Shown here: one piece after another, positions 50,233 through 59,366 of the stretch
Position numbering within the stretch: the first letter of the stretch is position 1
Layout: each line of letters starts with the position of its first letter
Origin: an uncultured Eubacteriales bacterium
GTDB lineage: Bacteria; Bacillota; Clostridia; Oscillospirales; Acutalibacteraceae
Assembly (NCBI GenBank): GCA_934394855.1
Contig: CAKRRH010000008.1
Span: forward strand, 1 to 64,000
Reading direction: 5' to 3'
DNA: 64,000 nt
Program-made: the position numbers and the translations under genes
The notes under the pieces: generated by a model
Databases searched by the model: none
What the model was told of the DNA's origin: nothing
What the model saw: the letters and a program-made list of their open reading frames with translations, nothing else

Positions 50233-50252
50233 CATCTACATTATATTTTTAA

Positions 50253-51011
50253 TTATTTTACAATATACTTTGCCTTTTTTGACGGCTTTGAAAGAAGCTT
50301 TACCATGTTGAAAGCCGCCTGATAAAGGAACGGATATTTCTCCATATAGGTATATGCGTCACGGCGAAGCTTTTCATCGTCAACCAGTGCGGGTCCCAAA
50401 ATGCAGAATGTGATTGTTGTGGTAACTGCGCTGTCGCCAAGAATGTAGCATGAATTAAGAAGCTCAAACAGCTTTGAAACCTGCTTTTTGTTGCCTTCCG
50501 AAACCACATTCTTAACAACCTCAACGCCATATTCGGTGAAGAACTTATCATACATAAATTCGCCGTAGTCCGAAACATTTTTCATATATGCTTCTTTATA
50601 TGATGTAAAGATTGCAAGGAAGCGGGCTGTAAAAATGTCGATTGTGACAGTTTCGGCGTGCTTTTCCTTGCTCGGAAGCTCAACCTTGTTGATTCCCTGT
50701 GCGGTAGCCTTAACGCCGAGCTGCTCAAGAACAGTATCCGAAAAATCGTTTCCGATGCTCGAAAAATCATTCTCGGTTGCCGACTCATCAAGCATCCATG
50801 AAGAAACCGTTTTAAAATCGACTCCCTCACCCTCTTTGAGAATCGCAAATTTAAGCTCGATCGTCTTAGCCTCGTCGTTATATGCGATCATGAACGCACG
50901 GCTGTCGTCCGAATAATATTCAAGGTCTCCGTCTTGTTTAAAGCCAAAGCCTTTTTCGACAAGCGTTTTCTCAACGATTTTTGTAATAGGCGCAAAAAAT
51001 TGTTTATCCAT
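50253..51011 (-). CDS. Unrecognised 252-residue cytoplasmic protein
   Basis: I do not recognise a family. The N-terminal ~60 residues look like a small beta-alpha domain (VEKGFGFKQDGDLEYYSDD, AFMIAYNDEAKTIELKFAIL), followed by an acidic middle and a helical C-terminal half (ITFCILGPALVDDEKLRRDAY). No signal peptide or membrane segment is present. It has its own promoter and terminator, so it is monocistronic between the ABC operon and a lipoprotein gene. Confidence 0.75.
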   Translation of the reverse strand: MDKQFFAPITKIVEKTLVEKGFGFKQDGDLEYYSDDSRAFMIAYNDEAKTIELKFAILKEGEGVDFKTVSSWMLDESATENDFSSIGNDFSDTVLEQLGVKATAQGINKVELPSKEKHAETVTIDIFTARFLAIFTSYKEAYMKNVSDYGEFMYDKFFTEYGVEVVKNVVSEGNKKQVSKLFELLNSCYILGDSAVTTTITFCILGPALVDDEKLRRDAYTYMEKYPFLYQAAFNMVKLLSKPSKKAKYIVK

Positions 51012-51046
51012 TATAATAAAACCTCATAAAAATTTCATTTTATTGT

Positions 51047-51075
51047 ATTATAACAGATAAAATTCGATTTGTCAC
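51047..51075 (-). promoter_or_regulatory. Promoter of the 252-residue gene
   Basis: Minus-strand GTGACA (51075-51070) and TATAAT (51052-51047) are 17 bases apart. Confidence 0.7.
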
Positions 51076-51115
51076 TATAAAAATAAAAAAGATTGTAAAA
51101 AGATTAAAAATAAAC

Positions 51116-51144
51116 TTGAATTTATTCTGCACATTCTCTATAAT
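51116..51144 (+). promoter_or_regulatory. Promoter of the lipoprotein-rpe unit
   Basis: TTGAAT (51116-51121) and TATAAT (51139-51144) are 17 bases apart, 34 bases before the ATG. Confidence 0.8.
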
Positions 51145-51177
51145 TATTGTGTAATCACATAAAGGAGCATTACCCCA

Positions 51178-51948
51178 ATGAATATAAAACGGATTATTTC
51201 GGCAGGATTGATTCTGACTGCGCTCATAATGCCGCTAAGCCTTGCTTCATGCAGCAATGATTCGCAGTCGGTCACAATGGGCGATGACCAAATCGTAAAG
51301 GAAGACGGCAAAATCAGCACCACCCCCTATTCCGCTTCATATAACGACGACGGAACTTTCACGCTGAATGTCGCAATCTATAACGGAACAAAATTCAGCA
51401 AAATTCTAAACACCGTCAACATTGACAAGTTGACCGATTCAAAAGACAGAATCATCGTTCAAAACGGCAGCTTTGAGCTTGAAGATAAAAAATATCTTGA
51501 ACCAAAAACAATTTCATATATCGAATGCGTCTTTGACGCCGATCAGGTTGAAAACAAGGTCAAGCTTGACGAGCTTAATTCGACAATATCACTTGAATTC
51601 TACGGCTGTATGTATAAAGCCGCAAAACCGCAAAAATCCAATAAAGATGGCTATTTGATGACCGTCATTAACGGTGAGATCACCGAAACAGGCGGCTTTG
51701 AAGGCACGGTTTGCTTGAGAAATAATTACAAAACCGCAATGAAACCGACAACAATTTCATTTGATGTATACGATAATACCGGCAGAAAGCTAAACAACAA
51801 CACTATTATCAAAACAAATGATGTTTCAATCGACGCCGGCGGCACATATAATTACAGTCTCGGTTTGTCATATGATAATGTTAATGAGGATATTTCGATA
51901 AGCCGTGATTTTGATACGCTGGAAATCAGAAATCTCAAGGTTTCATAA
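51178..51948 (+). CDS. Lipoprotein of unknown function
   Basis: A lipoprotein signal with lipobox SLASCSND (Cys near residue 25) is followed by ~230 residues that form two similar beta-sandwich-like halves: the first around NVAIYNGTKFSKIL and the second around GTVCLRNNYKTAMKPTTISFD. Both look like FxxxL-type interaction or DUF4352-like Ig folds. No catalytic motif is seen. AAGGAG precedes the ATG. It lies 24 bases before rpe. Confidence 0.8.
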   Translation: MNIKRIISAGLILTALIMPLSLASCSNDSQSVTMGDDQIVKEDGKISTTPYSASYNDDGTFTLNVAIYNGTKFSKILNTVNIDKLTDSKDRIIVQNGSFELEDKKYLEPKTISYIECVFDADQVENKVKLDELNSTISLEFYGCMYKAAKPQKSNKDGYLMTVINGEITETGGFEGTVCLRNNYKTAMKPTTISFDVYDNTGRKLNNNTIIKTNDVSIDAGGTYNYSLGLSYDNVNEDISISRDFDTLEIRNLKVS

Positions 51949-51972
51949 TATTTTTAAGGAGATATAACTATA

Positions 51973-52629
51973 ATGGTAAAATTTTCACCGTCCATTTTGA
52001 CTGCCGACTTCATGCACTTGTCGGATGCAATAACCGAGCTTGACAACGCGGGAACCGACCTTTGGCATCTTGATGTCATGGACGGAATTTTCGTTCCGAA
52101 CATCTCTTTCGGTATGCCGGTTGTATCATCAATCAGAAAGGCGACAAAAACACCGCTTGATGTTCACCTGATGATCGACCGTCCGCACAGATATATTGAG
52201 CAGTTTGCAAAATCGGGCGCAGATATTATCGGATTTCACATCGAGGCAGGCTCGCCTGTTGCGGACACGCTCAATAAAATCCGTGAGCTTGGCTGCAAAA
52301 GCTGCCTGACTATCAAGCCGAACACACCTGCAAACACTGTGTTTGAATATCTTCCGCTTTGCGACATGGTTTTGGTCATGTCGGTGGAACCCGGATTCGG
52401 CGGACAAAAATTCATGCCTCAGGCGCTTGATAAAATCACCGAAATCAGACATGAAATCGACCGCTTGGGACTTGACTGCGACATTGAGGTAGACGGAGGA
52501 ATCAATCTTGAAACCGCACCGCTTTGTGTTAAAGCAGGCGCAAATGTGCTTGTAACGGGAAATGTCCTTTTCTCGGCAGATGACATGACAAAACGGCTCT
52601 CAGAGCTTCGTGAGATTACAAATATATGA
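51973..52629 (+). CDS. rpe: Ribulose-phosphate 3-epimerase
   Basis: This enzyme interconverts ribulose-5-P and xylulose-5-P in the pentose phosphate pathway. The TIM-barrel motifs are all present: SILTADFMHLSDAI, HLDVMDGIFVPNISFG (catalytic Asp), DVHLMID, MSVEPGFGGQKF and EVDGGI (second Asp). Length of 218 is normal. Confidence 0.96.
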   Translation: MVKFSPSILTADFMHLSDAITELDNAGTDLWHLDVMDGIFVPNISFGMPVVSSIRKATKTPLDVHLMIDRPHRYIEQFAKSGADIIGFHIEAGSPVADTLNKIRELGCKSCLTIKPNTPANTVFEYLPLCDMVLVMSVEPGFGGQKFMPQALDKITEIRHEIDRLGLDCDIEVDGGINLETAPLCVKAGANVLVTGNVLFSADDMTKRLSELREITNI

Positions 52630-52794
52630 CCTAATCTTGATTTATACCCGATGATTTAAAATTGGTTCAGAATTAAAATCAGGATTTATAAAATTAGGAC
52701 TTAAATAAATTATCAGATATTTGCAAAAACAACGGTTTCGCCCTTGCTTTTGTGATATAAATTTTCAGAAAATACTATTTATGGAGGCATTGTT

Positions 52795-54132
52795 ATGAAA
52801 AAAATCATATCATTGTTACTGACACTTGCCCTGACTTTGGGGCTGCTGACGGTCTGCGTTTCAGCTGAAACAACAACCAAGCCCGCAAAAAAATATTTAG
52901 CGCTTGCGTTTGACGACGGCCCTAACAACACGACTGCCGTTGACCTGCTCGATGTGCTGAAAAAGCATAATGTTCCGGCTACATTTTTCTGTATCGGAAC
53001 AAACTGCACGACCGACACCGCTGACACACTGAAAAGAATGGTGGCGCAAGGCTGCGAAATCGGAATGCACGGAAACAACCATGAAAACTTCAGCGGTTGG
53101 ACAGCAGACAGAATCAACGCAAATCTTCAGACCTGCTCCGACACGATCTATAATCTCTGTTCCGTTCGCCCGACTCTTTTGCGACTTCCCTATCTCGGAA
53201 TGCCCGACAAAAAGGTAGCGCCGCAAATTCCCTATCCGCTGATTGCAGGAAGCGGCCCTGTTGATTATGTCACAACGCCGGTCGAAGACAGACTTCAAGG
53301 AATTCTTGACAACGCATCGGACGGATTCATTTATCTGCTCCATTGCTTTGAGGGCAACGATAACACTGTTCAGGCAGTAGACCGGGCAATCCCGAAGCTG
53401 ATTGAAGAGGGTTATACATTCGTAACGGTAAGCGACCTTTTTAAAGTTAAAGGCGTTACCCCGACGCTCGGCTATCAGTGGTATCAAGTTCCCGACGGCA
53501 AGGATATAAATTATCCCGAAAATTCAACAGTATTCGACGCAAGATCTACAAGAACCAAAAATGATTCTTCGTTCTATACACTTACACAAACCGACATTGC
53601 GCCGTTTAATTCAAAAATGATTTATTCCAAATGCAAGGTCGGTCAGCGACTTGAATGCACGCTTAAAGACCTGAAACCGGGCGAATATAAGTTATATTGC
53701 TATTTAAGAACAGATTCGGACAGAGGCGAATGCGAACTAACCGTCAACGACACACAATATTTGGGCAAAATCGACCAAAAAACCGACAAAAAAGCATATC
53801 ATTGCTTCTCGGAGAGCGAAAACGGCGAATTCATCATCAAAGTCGGCTCGGACGGACAGGCAAAGCTCAGCTTCAAAACAACCCGTGAGGGCGTAATCTG
53901 TCTTGATAAATTTGCACTCGTAAAACTCAGCTCGGATATATTATTCGGCGACACAAACAACGACGGCGCAATCAACATGAAAGATGTCCTTTTGATGAGA
54001 AAATTCATTGCGGGAATGAATGTTGAAATCAACGAAGAAGCGGCAGATGTCAATCATGATGAAAGAATCAACATGAAGGACGTTTTGCTGATGAGAAAAT
54101 TCATTGCAAATATAATCACATCTTTTGATTGA
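52795..54132 (+). CDS. Secreted polysaccharide deacetylase with type I dockerin
   Basis: A signal peptide (about 1-24) precedes a NodB domain (40-230): AFDDGPNN (catalytic base and metal Asp), HGNNHENFSGW (HxxxH metal ligands), RLPYLG and LLHCFEG. Residues ~240-380 form a beta-rich module that may bind carbohydrate. The last ~60 residues are a type I dockerin with two near-identical repeats, GDTNNDGAINMKDVLLMRKF and DVNHDERINMKDVLLMRKF, each with a Ca-binding loop. The dockerin predicts attachment to a cohesin scaffold; none is in the window. A likely role is deacetylation of plant xylan or of peptidoglycan/chitin. Confidence 0.93.
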   Translation: MKKIISLLLTLALTLGLLTVCVSAETTTKPAKKYLALAFDDGPNNTTAVDLLDVLKKHNVPATFFCIGTNCTTDTADTLKRMVAQGCEIGMHGNNHENFSGWTADRINANLQTCSDTIYNLCSVRPTLLRLPYLGMPDKKVAPQIPYPLIAGSGPVDYVTTPVEDRLQGILDNASDGFIYLLHCFEGNDNTVQAVDRAIPKLIEEGYTFVTVSDLFKVKGVTPTLGYQWYQVPDGKDINYPENSTVFDARSTRTKNDSSFYTLTQTDIAPFNSKMIYSKCKVGQRLECTLKDLKPGEYKLYCYLRTDSDRGECELTVNDTQYLGKIDQKTDKKAYHCFSESENGEFIIKVGSDGQAKLSFKTTREGVICLDKFALVKLSSDILFGDTNNDGAINMKDVLLMRKFIAGMNVEINEEAADVNHDERINMKDVLLMRKFIANIITSFD

Positions 54133-54178
54133 TTATAAATATAAACGATAGGGATTATTTCAAATTTGGAGGAAACTA

Positions 54179-55102
54179 ATGAACTTTAAACGAGGAATCA
54201 ACATCGGAGACCACTTTGAAGAAGTCCCGATTCCGAGCGAAAAATTCAAAAATCCGATGGGCGACGAGTATTATGACGATGTGAAGCGTTTGGGCTTTGA
54301 TCATGTTCGTTTGCCTGCAAAATGGGACGCTCACACGGACGATGAACACGGCTTCAAAATCGACCCGTACTTTCTCGATATGTATGTTGACAGCGTTGAT
54401 AAATTTTTGCAGCGTGACCTTTCGGTAATCGTCAACATTCATCATTTCCGTTAGGCAATGGACGCACCGAAAGCAAACAGCAAAAAGATTTATGCGATTT
54501 GGGAACAGCTTGCCGACAAATTCAAGAATTATTCCGACAAGCTCGTGTTTGAGGTCATGAACGAACCGACATGGCGCACGACCGCCGAAGAATGGAACGA
54601 GGTTCAGAATCAGGCTGTCAAAATAATTCGAGAGACAAATCCGACAAGAGAAATCGAAATATGCGGAATCGACTATTCGGGTCTTTTCGCAATGGACAAA
54701 CTGGTTCCGCCGAAGGATGACGAAAATATTATCGGCACATTCCACTATTATTTTCCGCTTGAATTTACTCATCAAGGCGCACCGTGGTCTCCGACCTATG
54801 CCGATTTGCATGATGTTCATTGGCTCGGTACTCCCGAAGACTATGAGAATATTCGCAAAAACATCACAGAACACGCCGTTGCATGGAGCAAAAAATATAA
54901 TCTGCCCGCAAACCTCGGCGAATTCGGCGCATATCGTGCGGCAGAAATGACCGACCGTGCGAAATATACCCGTGCAGTAAGAGAGATTTGCGAAGAAAAC
55001 GGAATCTCATGGACATATTGGGAATATAACCGCAACTTCGGAATCCGCAATCTGAACACCGACGAATATTATCAGCCGCTGATTGACGCTCTTGTTCATT
55101 AA
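54179..55102 (+). pseudogene. GH5 glycoside hydrolase gene interrupted by an in-frame TAG
   Basis: The same frame runs through 54179-55102 with one stop, TAG at 54452-54454 (codon 92). Before it the protein reads to VNIHHFR, after it AMDAPKANSKKIYAIWEQLA. GH5 enzymes have HHF-x-x-MDxPxxN here, so a single CAG-to-TAG change (Gln) explains it. The acid/base Glu (VFEVMNEP, residue 129) and nucleophile Glu (NLGEFG, residue 248) are intact. There is no signal peptide; the natural product may be a cytoplasmic beta-glucanase-type enzyme. GGAGG precedes the ATG, and a terminator follows. It follows the deacetylase by 46 bases. Confidence 0.88.
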
Positions 55103-55124
55103 GTACATATTCCGCAACTAAATC

Positions 55125-55152
55125 AGACCGTCCGAAATCGGGCGGTCTTTTT
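55125..55152 (+). terminator. Terminator of the deacetylase-GH5 unit
   Basis: AGACCGTCCG (55125-55134) pairs with CGGGCGGTCT (55139-55148) with one G-U, followed by a T run. Confidence 0.9.
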
Positions 55153-55180
55153 ATAAATATTCAATTATTGTATATTTTTC

Positions 55181-55209
55181 TTGCAAAATGTTCATAATTA
55201 TGTTAAAAT
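55181..55209 (+). promoter_or_regulatory. Promoter of putP
   Basis: TTGCAA (55181-55186) and TAAAAT (55204-55209) are 17 bases apart, 54 bases before the ATG. Confidence 0.7.
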
Positions 55210-55262
55210 AATTTTATATTTTTTTATTTTGAAACATATAGCACGGAAGGAATGTTTAAAAC

Positions 55263-56801
55263 ATGACGACAGAAAAAATATGTATGCTGATTGCAATAAT
55301 CGTGTACCTGTTGTTCGTACTCGGAATCGGAGTATGGTTCTCAAAAAGAAATAACAGCGCCGATGATTTTTACCTCGGCGGAAGAAAAATGGGTCCGCTT
55401 GTCACCGCAATGAGCGCTGAAGCGTCGGACATGAGCTCATGGCTTTTGATGGGCTTGCCGGGTGTGGCTTATCTAACAGGCGTCGCAGATGCATTTTGGA
55501 CAGCGGTCGGACTCGCAATCGGTACATATCTTAACTGGCTTATCGTTGCAAAGCGAATCCGCAGATATACTCAAAAAACAAATTCAATCACAATCCCCGA
55601 CTTTTTCTCGGACAGATTCCGTGATAAAAACCGCATTTTGATGTTGATTGCGGCAGCTGTTATCATAATCTTCTTCGTTCCCTACACAGCGTCTGGATTT
55701 GCCGCTTGCGGACGACTCTTTGCTTCACTTTTCGGAATGAATTATCAATCTGCAATGATAATCAGCGCTGTTGTAATCGTCGGATATACAACGCTCGGCG
55801 GATTTTGGGCTGCAAGCACCTCCGACCTAATTCAGTCGATCATAATGACGATCTCGCTTATCACGATCGTCGGATTCGGAATCTATTCGGCAGGCGGCGC
55901 CCAGGCAGTAATGGACAATGCCCGTTCGCTCCCCGGCTATCTCGGTTTTGATACGCTTTATAATAAAGCAACAAACTCAGCCGATTCATATGGATTCCTT
56001 TCAATCTTTTCAACTCTTGCTTGGGGTCTCGGCTATTTCGGAATGCCTCATGTTTTGCTCAGATTCATGGCAATCAAGGACGACAAAAAGCTTAAACTTT
56101 CAAGAAGAATCGCAACCGTTTGGGTTGTAATTTCACTCGGAATCGCAATATTCATCGGCATTGTCGGACTTGCAATGACAAAAGTCGGTGCTATCTCCGA
56201 CCTTTCATCAGGCTCTGCCGCCGCCGAAACCGTAATCATCAAAATCGCCGACTTGCTCGGTTCAAACGGCGTTCTTTTGGCACTTTTGGGCGGTGTAATT
56301 CTTTCCGGAATTTTGGCGGCTACAATGTCAACTGCCGATTCACAGTTGCTCGCAGCGTCAAGCAGTGTTTCCGAAAATATCGTTAAACGCTTCTTCAAAA
56401 AAGACATGAGCGACAAAAAAGCAATGTTTATCGCTCGTCTGTCGGTAATCGCAATCTCGGTTGTCGCCATAATCATTGCATGGAACCCGGACAGCTCGGT
56501 ATTTGAAATCGTATCGTTTGCATGGGCAGGCTTTGGCGCAGCGTTCGGTCCCGTCGTCCTTTTTGCTCTTTTCTGGCGCAGAACGAATATGTACGGTGCT
56601 TTGGCAGGCATGATCTCAGGCGGCGTAATGGTCTTTGTCTGGAAGTTCCTCGTTCGCCCGAATGTTGCGGCGCTTAACTTCTATGAACTCCTCCCTGCTT
56701 TCATTCTTGCGTGCATTTTGATCGTAGTTGTAAGTCTGCTTACAAAAGAACCGTCAAAGGAAGTATATGACGAATTTGACGAAGTTAAAGCAATGAAATA
56801 A
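55263..56801 (+). CDS. putP: Sodium/proline symporter
   Basis: The 512-residue protein has 12-13 membrane helices of the solute:sodium symporter family. DFYLGGRKMGPLVTAMSAEASDM with SSWLLMGLPG is the PutP-type first region, and ATMSTADSQLLAASSSVSEN the conserved Na+-site helix. It imports proline with Na+, which fits the other Na+-coupled carriers in the window. Confidence 0.93.
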   Translation: MTTEKICMLIAIIVYLLFVLGIGVWFSKRNNSADDFYLGGRKMGPLVTAMSAEASDMSSWLLMGLPGVAYLTGVADAFWTAVGLAIGTYLNWLIVAKRIRRYTQKTNSITIPDFFSDRFRDKNRILMLIAAAVIIIFFVPYTASGFAACGRLFASLFGMNYQSAMIISAVVIVGYTTLGGFWAASTSDLIQSIIMTISLITIVGFGIYSAGGAQAVMDNARSLPGYLGFDTLYNKATNSADSYGFLSIFSTLAWGLGYFGMPHVLLRFMAIKDDKKLKLSRRIATVWVVISLGIAIFIGIVGLAMTKVGAISDLSSGSAAAETVIIKIADLLGSNGVLLALLGGVILSGILAATMSTADSQLLAASSSVSENIVKRFFKKDMSDKKAMFIARLSVIAISVVAIIIAWNPDSSVFEIVSFAWAGFGAAFGPVVLFALFWRRTNMYGALAGMISGGVMVFVWKFLVRPNVAALNFYELLPAFILACILIVVVSLLTKEPSKEVYDEFDEVKAMK

Positions 56802-56816
56802 TTTCGGTAAAAACAA

Positions 56817-56860
56817 AATAACTGCCCTTTGATGAATGTTCACAGAGCAGTTATTTTTTT
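56817..56860 (+). terminator. Terminator of putP
   Basis: AATAACTGC (56817-56825) pairs with GCAGTTATT (56847-56855), followed by T5. Confidence 0.88.
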
Positions 56861-56904
56861 ATCTCGATTTAACATATATTTTACGGAAAATGTAAATTTT
56901 ACTA

Positions 56905-56933
56905 TTTACAACTTGTTCTATTGATGTTATACT
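56905..56933 (+). promoter_or_regulatory. Promoter of the small-multidrug-export gene
   Basis: TTTACA (56905-56910) and TATACT (56928-56933) are 17 bases apart, 40 bases before the ATG. Confidence 0.7.
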
Positions 56934-56972
56934 TTTTAAGTCAAATTTATTCGTTTAAGGAGTTATTATTAT

Positions 56973-57500
56973 ATGGCTGAACAAATTACCGGCTGGTTAT
57001 CGAGCATCGGATGTCCGCCTTGGCTTGCAATATTCATAATATCGCTTTTACCGATTTTGGAGCTTCGCGGCGGATTGATTGCGGCGGCTCTGATGAATCT
57101 TCATTGGATTCCCTCATTCATCATTTGCTACATCGGCAACATCTTGCCTGTCCCGTTCATCTTGCTCTTCATCAAGAAGATTTTTGAATGGCTCAAAAAG
57201 TTCAAATCGACACGCAAATTCGTTATGTTTTTTGAAAACCGTGCTAATAAAAAAATTGCCGAAGCGGACGGAAAAGAAGGCATCGGCAAATTGATTTTCG
57301 TTTTTTGCTTTGTGGCAATTCCGTTGCCCGGAACAGGCGCATGGACAGGTGCATTGATTGCAAGCTTCATGAACCTTAAGCTAAAGCATTCGATCCCGAC
57401 AATTTGTCTTGGCGTTCTTTGCGCAGGAATCATCATGCTCACCTTGTGCTATGTTTTCCCGTCGATTTTCTCAAGCTTCTTCGGACTTTCGATTTCATAA
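56973..57500 (+). CDS. Small multi-drug export family membrane protein (COG2426)
   Basis: The 175-residue membrane protein has about four helices. LPILELRGGLIAAALMN and FVAIPLPGTGAWTGALIAS are hallmark segments of the Sm_multidrug_ex (DedA-like) family. Despite the family name, a DedA-like lipid or ion role is more likely. It ends six bases inside the convergent DUF6873-like gene. Confidence 0.88.
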   Translation: MAEQITGWLSSIGCPPWLAIFIISLLPILELRGGLIAAALMNLHWIPSFIICYIGNILPVPFILLFIKKIFEWLKKFKSTRKFVMFFENRANKKIAEADGKEGIGKLIFVFCFVAIPLPGTGAWTGALIASFMNLKLKHSIPTICLGVLCAGIIMLTLCYVFPSIFSSFFGLSIS

Positions 57501-58178
57501 TATGATCATGCCGCCGATGTCGGTGAGTTTTCCCGATAGCGACACGGATTTAATATTATGATTATTGAGAAATCGGACAATTTTTTCACCGTCCGAGATT
57601 GAGTATATATCGCCGAAAAACAGCATTGTAGACTTATTGATCATCTTGGCGCTGCCGCCGATGAATCCGTGGTCAAAACCCGGTAAATTTATGTCTCGGT
57701 CGCTGATTTTCAGCACATCAAAAAAATTATGTAAAGCATTATAAATACCGTCATCCGCCGTGATGACGGTATTTTCATTTACAAAAAGCGTTGAGCACCC
57801 CGAATAACCTTGTTTCACGCAGTATATGTCATAGCCGTCCGATTCAAGCTGTGATAAAATGCCTTTTGAAACCGTGTTCGGGTTTATGACTGCATTTTTG
57901 CCGCATATCGCACAGTTTAAGTACACATCAAACGGATAATCGGGGCAAAGCTCTGATATGATTTCATACTTTAATTCTAATTCGTCTAATTTTGCAATGA
58001 TTTCTGTTTGCTCTTTAGCAACATAAATCATATCCCCGATTTTTGCACAGTTCATGTCCGCATGATAAGCAACCGAACGCTGTAAATTCGGATTTAACTC
58101 GGTTTTCAGTAATGATAACCCGAATTTTTTAAGCTCGTTTGAATATTCATATTCACCTGAAATCACAGCATATTTCAT
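57495..58178 (-). CDS. DUF6873-like GME-fold protein
   Basis: The 227-residue soluble protein has segments CVKQGYSGCSTLFVNENTVI, TADDGIYNALHNFFDVLKI and LPGFDHGFIGGSA, which I associate with the DUF6873 family, a GME (guanidino-group-modifying enzyme)-like fold. The catalytic triad cannot be assigned. It follows the permease gene by nine bases, so it is co-transcribed with the MacA/MacB-like pair. Confidence 0.65.
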   Translation of the reverse strand: MKYAVISGEYEYSNELKKFGLSLLKTELNPNLQRSVAYHADMNCAKIGDMIYVAKEQTEIIAKLDELELKYEIISELCPDYPFDVYLNCAICGKNAVINPNTVSKGILSQLESDGYDIYCVKQGYSGCSTLFVNENTVITADDGIYNALHNFFDVLKISDRDINLPGFDHGFIGGSAKMINKSTMLFFGDIYSISDGEKIVRFLNNHNIKSVSLSGKLTDIGGMIIL

Positions 58179-58187
58179 ATTTAAACC

Positions 58188-59366
58188 TCATTCATATCTC
58201 AATGCGTCCACAGGCGTCATTTTAGCGGCTTTAATTGCGGGGTAAACTCCGAATATTACTCCCGAAACAATCGCAAATAACACCGAATATGCCGCTCTTG
58301 AGTAATCCATGATTATATCCGTCTTAAATAAAACGGTAGCCGCCGCACAAACGCCTATTCCGAACGCTGCTCCAATTATACTTCCGATTATCGAGATAGT
58401 CAACGCATCGGACAAAAATTCGGCAAAAATATTCCAAAAAGACGCGCCGATTGCCTTTTTCACGCCGATTTCACGAGTTCGTTCGCTGACCGATACAAGC
58501 ATCACCGTCATAATCCCTAATCCCGACACAAACAGTGCAATTATCCCAATTATGCCAAGCACGCTTGTGACAATGTTCATAATGTTGTCGAGCTTGTTTC
58601 TTTGCGACAACAAATCATCTACTTTAATTGTATCGTCGCCCTTTATGCTGTTCATCGTTGAGATTATTTCTCGGCTGACCGATTTTGAGTCATAACCCTC
58701 GCTGACCGTCACCGTGATTGAGCTCAGTCCCCTGTCACCGCAAATGCTGCTCATGAATGTATATGGAATATATGCAAAATCGGGCACGATAGTTCCCGCA
58801 ACGCTTTGCAAAAATGCGCTGTCGGTCGTTGTGACGCCGACGATTTTCAAATTACTCTCGTTGCCGTTTACGATCACGCTCATCGTTTTCCCGACAACAT
58901 TTCCCCGACCGAACATCTTTTTCGCCGTCTTTTTATAGATAAGACATACATTTTTTCCGTCCTCGACCTCAGATTTAGTAAAATCCCTGCCATAATCGAT
59001 TTTAGTTGAAAACACCTTATTTTCATCGCTTTCCGTGCCCCAAAGCGACACATTCTCGCAAATGTCATTATATGACAGCTTTGCCTTAACAGAGCAATAG
59101 GGCGTTACGCCGTCAATTCCGGTAATACTTCGCAGAGTTTTTGCATCGTCAAATGAAAATGAACCATCGTTGCTTTTAAATGCGACTGACAAGCCGTTTA
59201 ATCCTAACGAATCAAGCTCATCACCCACCGCTTTTTCTCCTGAATCGGAAAATGCACCGATAAGCACCACTGAGCATACACCGATCGAGATTGCAAGAAT
59301 TGTTAAAACAGTGCGAAATCCCTTTCGGAATAGGTTATTTATTGAGTTTTTTACTGCAGAAATCAT
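58188..59366 (-). CDS. MacB-like ABC transporter permease (FtsX domain)
   Basis: The 392-residue protein has the MacB permease topology: one N-terminal helix (about 17-37), a large extracytoplasmic MacB_PCD domain (~60-260), and three C-terminal helices of the FtsX domain, with SERTREIGVKKAIGASFWNI and YPAIKAAKMTPVDALRYE as typical conserved blocks. It overlaps the adaptor gene by four bases. No ATP-binding subunit is adjacent. Confidence 0.9.
   Translation of the reverse strand: MISAVKNSINNLFRKGFRTVLTILAISIGVCSVVLIGAFSDSGEKAVGDELDSLGLNGLSVAFKSNDGSFSFDDAKTLRSITGIDGVTPYCSVKAKLSYNDICENVSLWGTESDENKVFSTKIDYGRDFTKSEVEDGKNVCLIYKKTAKKMFGRGNVVGKTMSVIVNGNESNLKIVGVTTTDSAFLQSVAGTIVPDFAYIPYTFMSSICGDRGLSSITVTVSEGYDSKSVSREIISTMNSIKGDDTIKVDDLLSQRNKLDNIMNIVTSVLGIIGIIALFVSGLGIMTVMLVSVSERTREIGVKKAIGASFWNIFAEFLSDALTISIIGSIIGAAFGIGVCAAATVLFKTDIIMDYSRAAYSVLFAIVSGVIFGVYPAIKAAKMTPVDALRYE

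Noticed and set aside
54452..54454. Reading TAG as an amino acid across the genome
   Set aside because: Several intact genes in the window (AAA ATPase, M50 protease) end in TAG at the expected length, so TAG is a normal stop here.
56048..56611. 187-codon minus-strand frame inside putP
   Set aside because: It is antisense to conserved symporter helices and lacks a start site and family features.
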